Source: Nocardioides alcanivorans
GTDB lineage: Bacteria; Actinomycetota; Actinomycetes; Propionibacteriales; Nocardioidaceae
Assembly (NCBI RefSeq): GCF_021555175.1
Contig: NZ_JAKGRW010000040.1
Location: forward strand, 1-64,000
Direction: 5' to 3'
DNA: 64,000 nucleotides
The position numbers and the translations under genes are program-made. Positions within the stretch are counted from its first letter, which is position 1. Each line of letters starts with the position of its first letter. The notes beneath the pieces are model-generated. The model saw only the letters and a program-made list of their open reading frames with translations, was not told the DNA's origin and ran no database searches. This document shows positions 60,987 through 64,000 of this stretch, piece by piece.

Positions 60987-61475
60987 GTGGCCGTCAAGAT
61001 TCGCTTGAAGCGCCTGGGCAAGATCCGGGTGCCGCAGTACCGCATCGTCGTCGTCGACTCGCGCAAGAAGCGCGACGGTCGAGTCATCGAGGAGATCGGC
61101 AAGTACCACCCCAAGGAGGACCCGTCCTTCATCGAGGTGACTTCCGAGCGCGCCCAGTACTGGCTCGGCGTCGGCGCCCAGCCGTCCGAGGCCGTTGAGG
61201 TCCTGCTCAAGATCACCGGCGACTGGCAGAAGTTCAAGGGCCTTCCGGGCGCCGAGGGCACCCTCAAGGTTGCCGAGCCGAAGCGCGACAAGCTCGAGAT
61301 CTTCAACGAGGCCCTCAAGGACGCCCAGAGCGAGCCCAAGGCCGCCGCGGTGACCAAGAAGAAGTCGGAGAAGAAGGAGGAGGCCCCGGCTGCAGAAGCT
61401 GCCGAGACCCCCGCCGACGCTCCCGCGACCGAGGCTCCGGCCGAGGAAGCCGCTGCCGAGAGCACCGAGGGCTGA
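60987..61475 (+). CDS. rpsP: Small ribosomal subunit protein bS16
   Basis: The 162-residue protein starts from GTG 60987 with GAGGAG upstream ([20 protein letters not shown]). The bS16 core runs to about residue 85 ([40 protein letters not shown]). The extra ~75-residue Lys/Glu/Ala tail ([20 protein letters not shown]) is an actinobacterial feature. It is first in the operon with khpA, rimM and trmD. Confidence 0.97.
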   Translation: MAVKIRLKRLGKIRVPQYRIVVVDSRKKRDGRVIEEIGKYHPKEDPSFIEVTSERAQYWLGVGAQPSEAVEVLLKITGDWQKFKGLPGAEGTLKVAEPKRDKLEIFNEALKDAQSEPKAAAVTKKKSEKKEEAPAAEAAETPADAPATEAPAEEAAAESTEG

Positions 61476-61476
61476 C

Positions 61477-61716
61477 GTGCTGGCTGACGCACTGGAGCAC
61501 CTCGTTCGAGGCATCGTCGACCACCCCGACGACGTGATCGTGCGCGACAAACAGTTGCGCCGCGGTTCCGTGCTCGAGGTGCGGGTCCACCCCGAGGACC
61601 TGGGCAAGGTCATCGGTCGTGGCGGTCGCACCGCGTCGGCCTTCCGCACTGTCATCTCGGGCCTTGCCGGCCGGGGCGGTGCTCGCGTCGACTTCGTCGA
61701 CGTGGATCGTCGCTGA
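61477..61716 (+). CDS. khpA: KH-domain RNA-binding protein KhpA
   Basis: The 79-residue single KH domain starts from GTG 61477, one base after the rpsP stop. The RNA-binding loop is the GxxG of LGKVIGRGGRTASAFRTVIS. It is conserved between rpsP and rimM in many Gram-positive bacteria. It partners KhpB in RNA binding linked to cell growth; here that role is by family only. Confidence 0.95.
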   Translation: MLADALEHLVRGIVDHPDDVIVRDKQLRRGSVLEVRVHPEDLGKVIGRGGRTASAFRTVISGLAGRGGARVDFVDVDRR

Positions 61717-61734
61717 ACAGTCATCGACTGCGCC

Positions 61735-61769
61735 GTGTGGGCGTGACCCTGACCGGGTCACGCCCACAC
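61735..61769 (+). terminator. Perfect 15-bp hairpin between khpA and rimM
   Basis: GTGTGGGCGTGACCC pairs exactly with GGGTCACGCCCACAC around loop TGACC, 18 bp after the khpA stop, followed by CTGCATTT. It sits inside an operon that is otherwise continuous, so it may limit transcription of rimM-trmD relative to rpsP. Confidence 0.75.
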
Positions 61770-61802
61770 CTGCATTTGAGGCAGGCAGCATCCCTTAGGG
61801 TC

Positions 61803-62360
61803 GTGTCCGTGGACAGTGAGATCGAGGTCGTGGTCGGCCGTATCGGCAAGCCGCACGGCATCCGCGGCGAGGTGACCGTCGACGTACGCACCGACGAACC
61901 GGAGCGCCGGTTCGCCGTGGGCAACGTGCTGCGCGGAGCGCCGCCGAAGGGATCGGCACTCAAGGGCGGCCCGGTGACCGTGCGCAGCACCCGCTGGCAC
62001 CAGGGCACGCTGTTGGCGACGTTCGAGGGGATCCCTGACCGCAATGCAGCCGAGGCCTTCCGTGGCACTGTCCTGCACGCGACCATCGCGACGGACGAGA
62101 CTCCCGATGATCCTGAAGAGTTCTACGACCACCAGCTCATCGGCCTGACGGTCCACGACCTCGACGGCGCCGAGCTGGGCACCGTGGCCAGCCTCGTCCA
62201 CGGTGGCGCGCAAGACCTGTTGGTCGTGCGTACACCGGAGGGCCGCGAAGCGCTCGTGCCCTTCGTCCAGGCGCTGGTCCCCGAGGTCGACCTCGACGCC
62301 GGTCGGGTCGTCGTGGCCGACCGCCCGGGGCTGGTGACTCCGCTGGACGACGACGAATGA
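61803..62360 (+). CDS. rimM: Ribosome maturation factor RimM
   Basis: The 185-residue protein is read from GTG 61803 (an alternative GTG at 61809 is nearly as good). The N-terminal domain is [20 protein letters not shown]. The PRC-barrel domain includes [40 protein letters not shown] and [15 protein letters not shown]. It binds uS19 and helps mature the 30S head. The stop overlaps the trmD ATG (ATGA), coupling the two. Confidence 0.95.
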   Translation: MSVDSEIEVVVGRIGKPHGIRGEVTVDVRTDEPERRFAVGNVLRGAPPKGSALKGGPVTVRSTRWHQGTLLATFEGIPDRNAAEAFRGTVLHATIATDETPDDPEEFYDHQLIGLTVHDLDGAELGTVASLVHGGAQDLLVVRTPEGREALVPFVQALVPEVDLDAGRVVVADRPGLVTPLDDDE

Positions 62361-63528
62361 GGATCGACCTCGTCTCGATCTTCCCCGACTACTTCGCGCC
62401 GCTGCAGCTCTCACTGCCGGGCAAGGCCCGTGACAAGGGGCTGCTCGACATCGCGGTGCATGACCTGCGTGATCGGGCCCGTGACAAGCACCGCACCGTC
62501 GACGACACTCCCTACGGTGGCGGTGCCGGCATGGTGATGAAGCCGGAGCCCTGGGGCGAGGTGCTGGACGAGCTCGTCGAACCCGGCACCACGATCGTCT
62601 TCACGACGCCGAGCGGTGCACCCTTCAGCCAGTCGATGGCCCGCGAGCTCTCGACGAAGCAGCACCTGGTCTTCGCGTGCGGTCGCTATGAGGGCATCGA
62701 CCAGCGAGTCCTCGACCACGCCCACTCCGTGGCCGAGGTCCGAGAGATCTCCATCGGCGACTACGTGCTCAACGGGGAGAGGTCGCTGCGCTCGCGATCA
62801 CCGAGGCAGTGGTGCGGTTGTTGCCCGGCTTCATGGGCAACCCCGAGTCGTTGGTCGAGGAGTCCCACGAGGACGGACTGCTCGAGTACCCGGTCTACAC
62901 CAAACCCCAGACGTGGCGCGGCCACGAGGTGCCCCCGGTGCTGCTCTCCGGCAACCACGGCGCGATCGCCGGCTGGCGCCACGAGCAGGCGGTACGCCGT
63001 ACGGCCGCCAGGCGCCCCGACCTGCTGCCGGCCTCGGCTGCGGCGGCAGGGCTCGAGCTCGTGCCGGCCGTGCCCGCCGATGCCGGCGAACTGATGACGC
63101 TGCAGCGGGCCTGCTGGGTGCAGGAGGCGATCGAGAACGACATGCTCGACATCCCGGCGCTGCACGAGTCGCTCGACGGGGTCCGTGCCTGGATCGCCGA
63201 GTGGCGGGTCTGGGTGGCCCGGATCGACGGACGACTGGTGGCTGCCGCGCGCGCGAGGGTTGAACGTCGTGAGTCGGGTGAGCCGGTCTGGTCGATCGGG
63301 CGCGTCATGGTCGCCCCCGACCTCCAGGGACGCGGCTTCGGACGTGGCGTGCTGGAGTTCGCCGAGGGCGCGGCGCCTGCGGAGGCGACGACGTACGAGC
63401 TGTGGACCGGGGCCAGGAGTACGTCCAACCTGCGGTTCTACCGCAAGGCGGGTTATCGGCAGAGCAGGCGACTCGAGGACCAGGGGCTGGTCGTGCTGAC
63501 CAAACGGACGTCGCGGAGTGGTCGCTGA
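62357..63528 (+). CDS. trmD: tRNA (guanine37-N1)-methyltransferase TrmD fused to a GNAT domain, one frameshift
   Basis: The ATG at 62357 opens [20 protein letters not shown]. The TrmD knot is clear: [40 protein letters not shown] and SIGDYVLNG. Near 62778 one G is missing from a five-G run. The next frame continues [20 protein letters not shown] and the TrmD end [20 protein letters not shown]. Without a stop it then runs into a GNAT domain: [40 protein letters not shown] (acetyl-CoA loop) and [20 protein letters not shown]. The restored protein is ~390 residues, against ~240 for plain TrmD. TrmD makes m1G37 in tRNA; the role of the GNAT part is unknown. Confidence 0.88.
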
Positions 63529-63761
63529 CGCCCGACTTCGGCGGCGGGCGAGGGTCTGCACCCCTGGATTTCTGTCCCGCCCCTCGGATGTGGCAAAGTT
63601 CTTCCCTGGTCCAGTTGGCCGACGTCGCCCGGAAGCTCGTCCCGGGGACTGCACCCGCACCTGCCACAGGGGAGCGTGGAGCGCCGGCCATCCAACTGGG
63701 CCGTCCAGACATGGTTTCACCGAAACCGCAGCCGACCTGTGGCGAGTTGCGAGGAGTTGAC

Positions 63762-64000
63762 ATGACGAACGTCATCGACCAGATCAACGCTGGCGCCAAG
63801 CGCGACGACGTCCCGGCCTTCCGTGCCGGTGACACCGTCAAGGTTCACGTGAAGGTCATCGAGGGCTCGCGCTCGCGTGTCCAGGTCTTCCAGGGCGTCG
63901 TGATCCGCGTCCACGGTTCCGGCATCGGCCGCACCTTCACCGTCCGCAAGGTCTCCTTCGGCGTCGGCGTCGAGCGCACCTTCCCGCTGCACTCCCCGAT
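63762..64000 (+). CDS. rplS: Large ribosomal subunit protein bL19, 5' part (cut by window end)
   Basis: The ATG at 63762 follows GAGGAG ([20 protein letters not shown]). The bL19 core [40 protein letters not shown] and [15 protein letters not shown] is unmistakable. The frame is open to the last base, so the C-terminus lies beyond the window. The 233-bp gap after trmD probably holds its own promoter and leader, but I could not fix boxes with confidence. Confidence 0.97.
   Translation, partial: MTNVIDQINAGAKRDDVPAFRAGDTVKVHVKVIEGSRSRVQVFQGVVIRVHGSGIGRTFTVRKVSFGVGVERTFPLHSP

Noticed and set aside
63529..63761. L19-type ribosomal leader RNA before rplS
   Set aside because: Some G/C-rich inverted repeats exist, but I could not draw a structure matching a known bL19 leader.

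Overview
The window is chromosomal DNA from a high-GC actinobacterium, most likely Nocardioides or another member of the Nocardioidaceae. This rests on the uniformly high G+C content, frequent GTG/TTG starts, actinobacterial gene order (proA-nadD-rsfS-gpgP; smc/ftsY/ffh; rpsP-khpA-rimM-trmD-rplS) and a DUF222/HNH endonuclease gene embedded in GGTCGAGCTTGTCGAGACC repeats. No phage, insertion sequence, rRNA or CRISPR array is visible. It reads as core chromosome with small accessory patches.

Layout. 0-7 kb: a broken Ser/Thr kinase, a thioredoxin-TPR protein, a GNAT-Nudix fusion, a copper/heme export group (DyP peroxidase, PCu(A)C chaperone, membrane protein) and trehalose synthase. 7-15 kb: enoyl-CoA hydratase, two small secreted or membrane proteins, electron-transfer flavoprotein etfBA, a secreted lysyl-oxidase-like protein, then proA, a 49-residue membrane protein, nadD, rsfS and a phosphatase. 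16-20 kb: repeat cluster, HNH endonuclease, tRNA-Ala(GGC) and degraded or hypothetical genes. 20-26.6 kb: an 1144-residue secreted coiled-coil protein of unknown function, divergent from a badly frameshifted FAD protein and a TTC38-like TPR protein. 26.6-32.4 kb: small metabolic and transport genes. 32.4-40.6 kb: leuS with an apparent Leu attenuator, a DinB2-type polymerase, degV, comEA and comEC. 40.7-56.2 kb: smc, a DtxR-boxed siderophore-iron ABC operon, a thioesterase, ftsY, the nitrogen module amtB-glnK-glnD, and ffh. 56.2-60.8 kb: collagen-like protein, NYN nuclease, ScyD-like protein, amidohydrolase and glutathione peroxidase. 60.9-64 kb: rpsP-khpA-rimM-trmD(GNAT)-rplS.

How the genes work together. 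The SRP GTPases FtsY and Ffh bracket the nitrogen-sensing set, in which GlnD modifies the PII protein GlnK, which in turn gates AmtB. The iron operon is complete: lipoprotein, two permeases and an ATPase. The 3' end is the classical ribosomal S16/tRNA-modification operon.

Data quality. At least fifteen genes carry frameshifts. Where the intended frame is obvious, the error is usually one missing base in a run of four to six G or C (smc, the second iron permease, thioesterase, glnD, trmD, SDR, FMN reductase, MFS). I read these mainly as sequencing or assembly errors rather than decay, and give genes their full inferred span. The dense patches at 24.7-26.6 and 36.6-39.7 kb are the least reliable.
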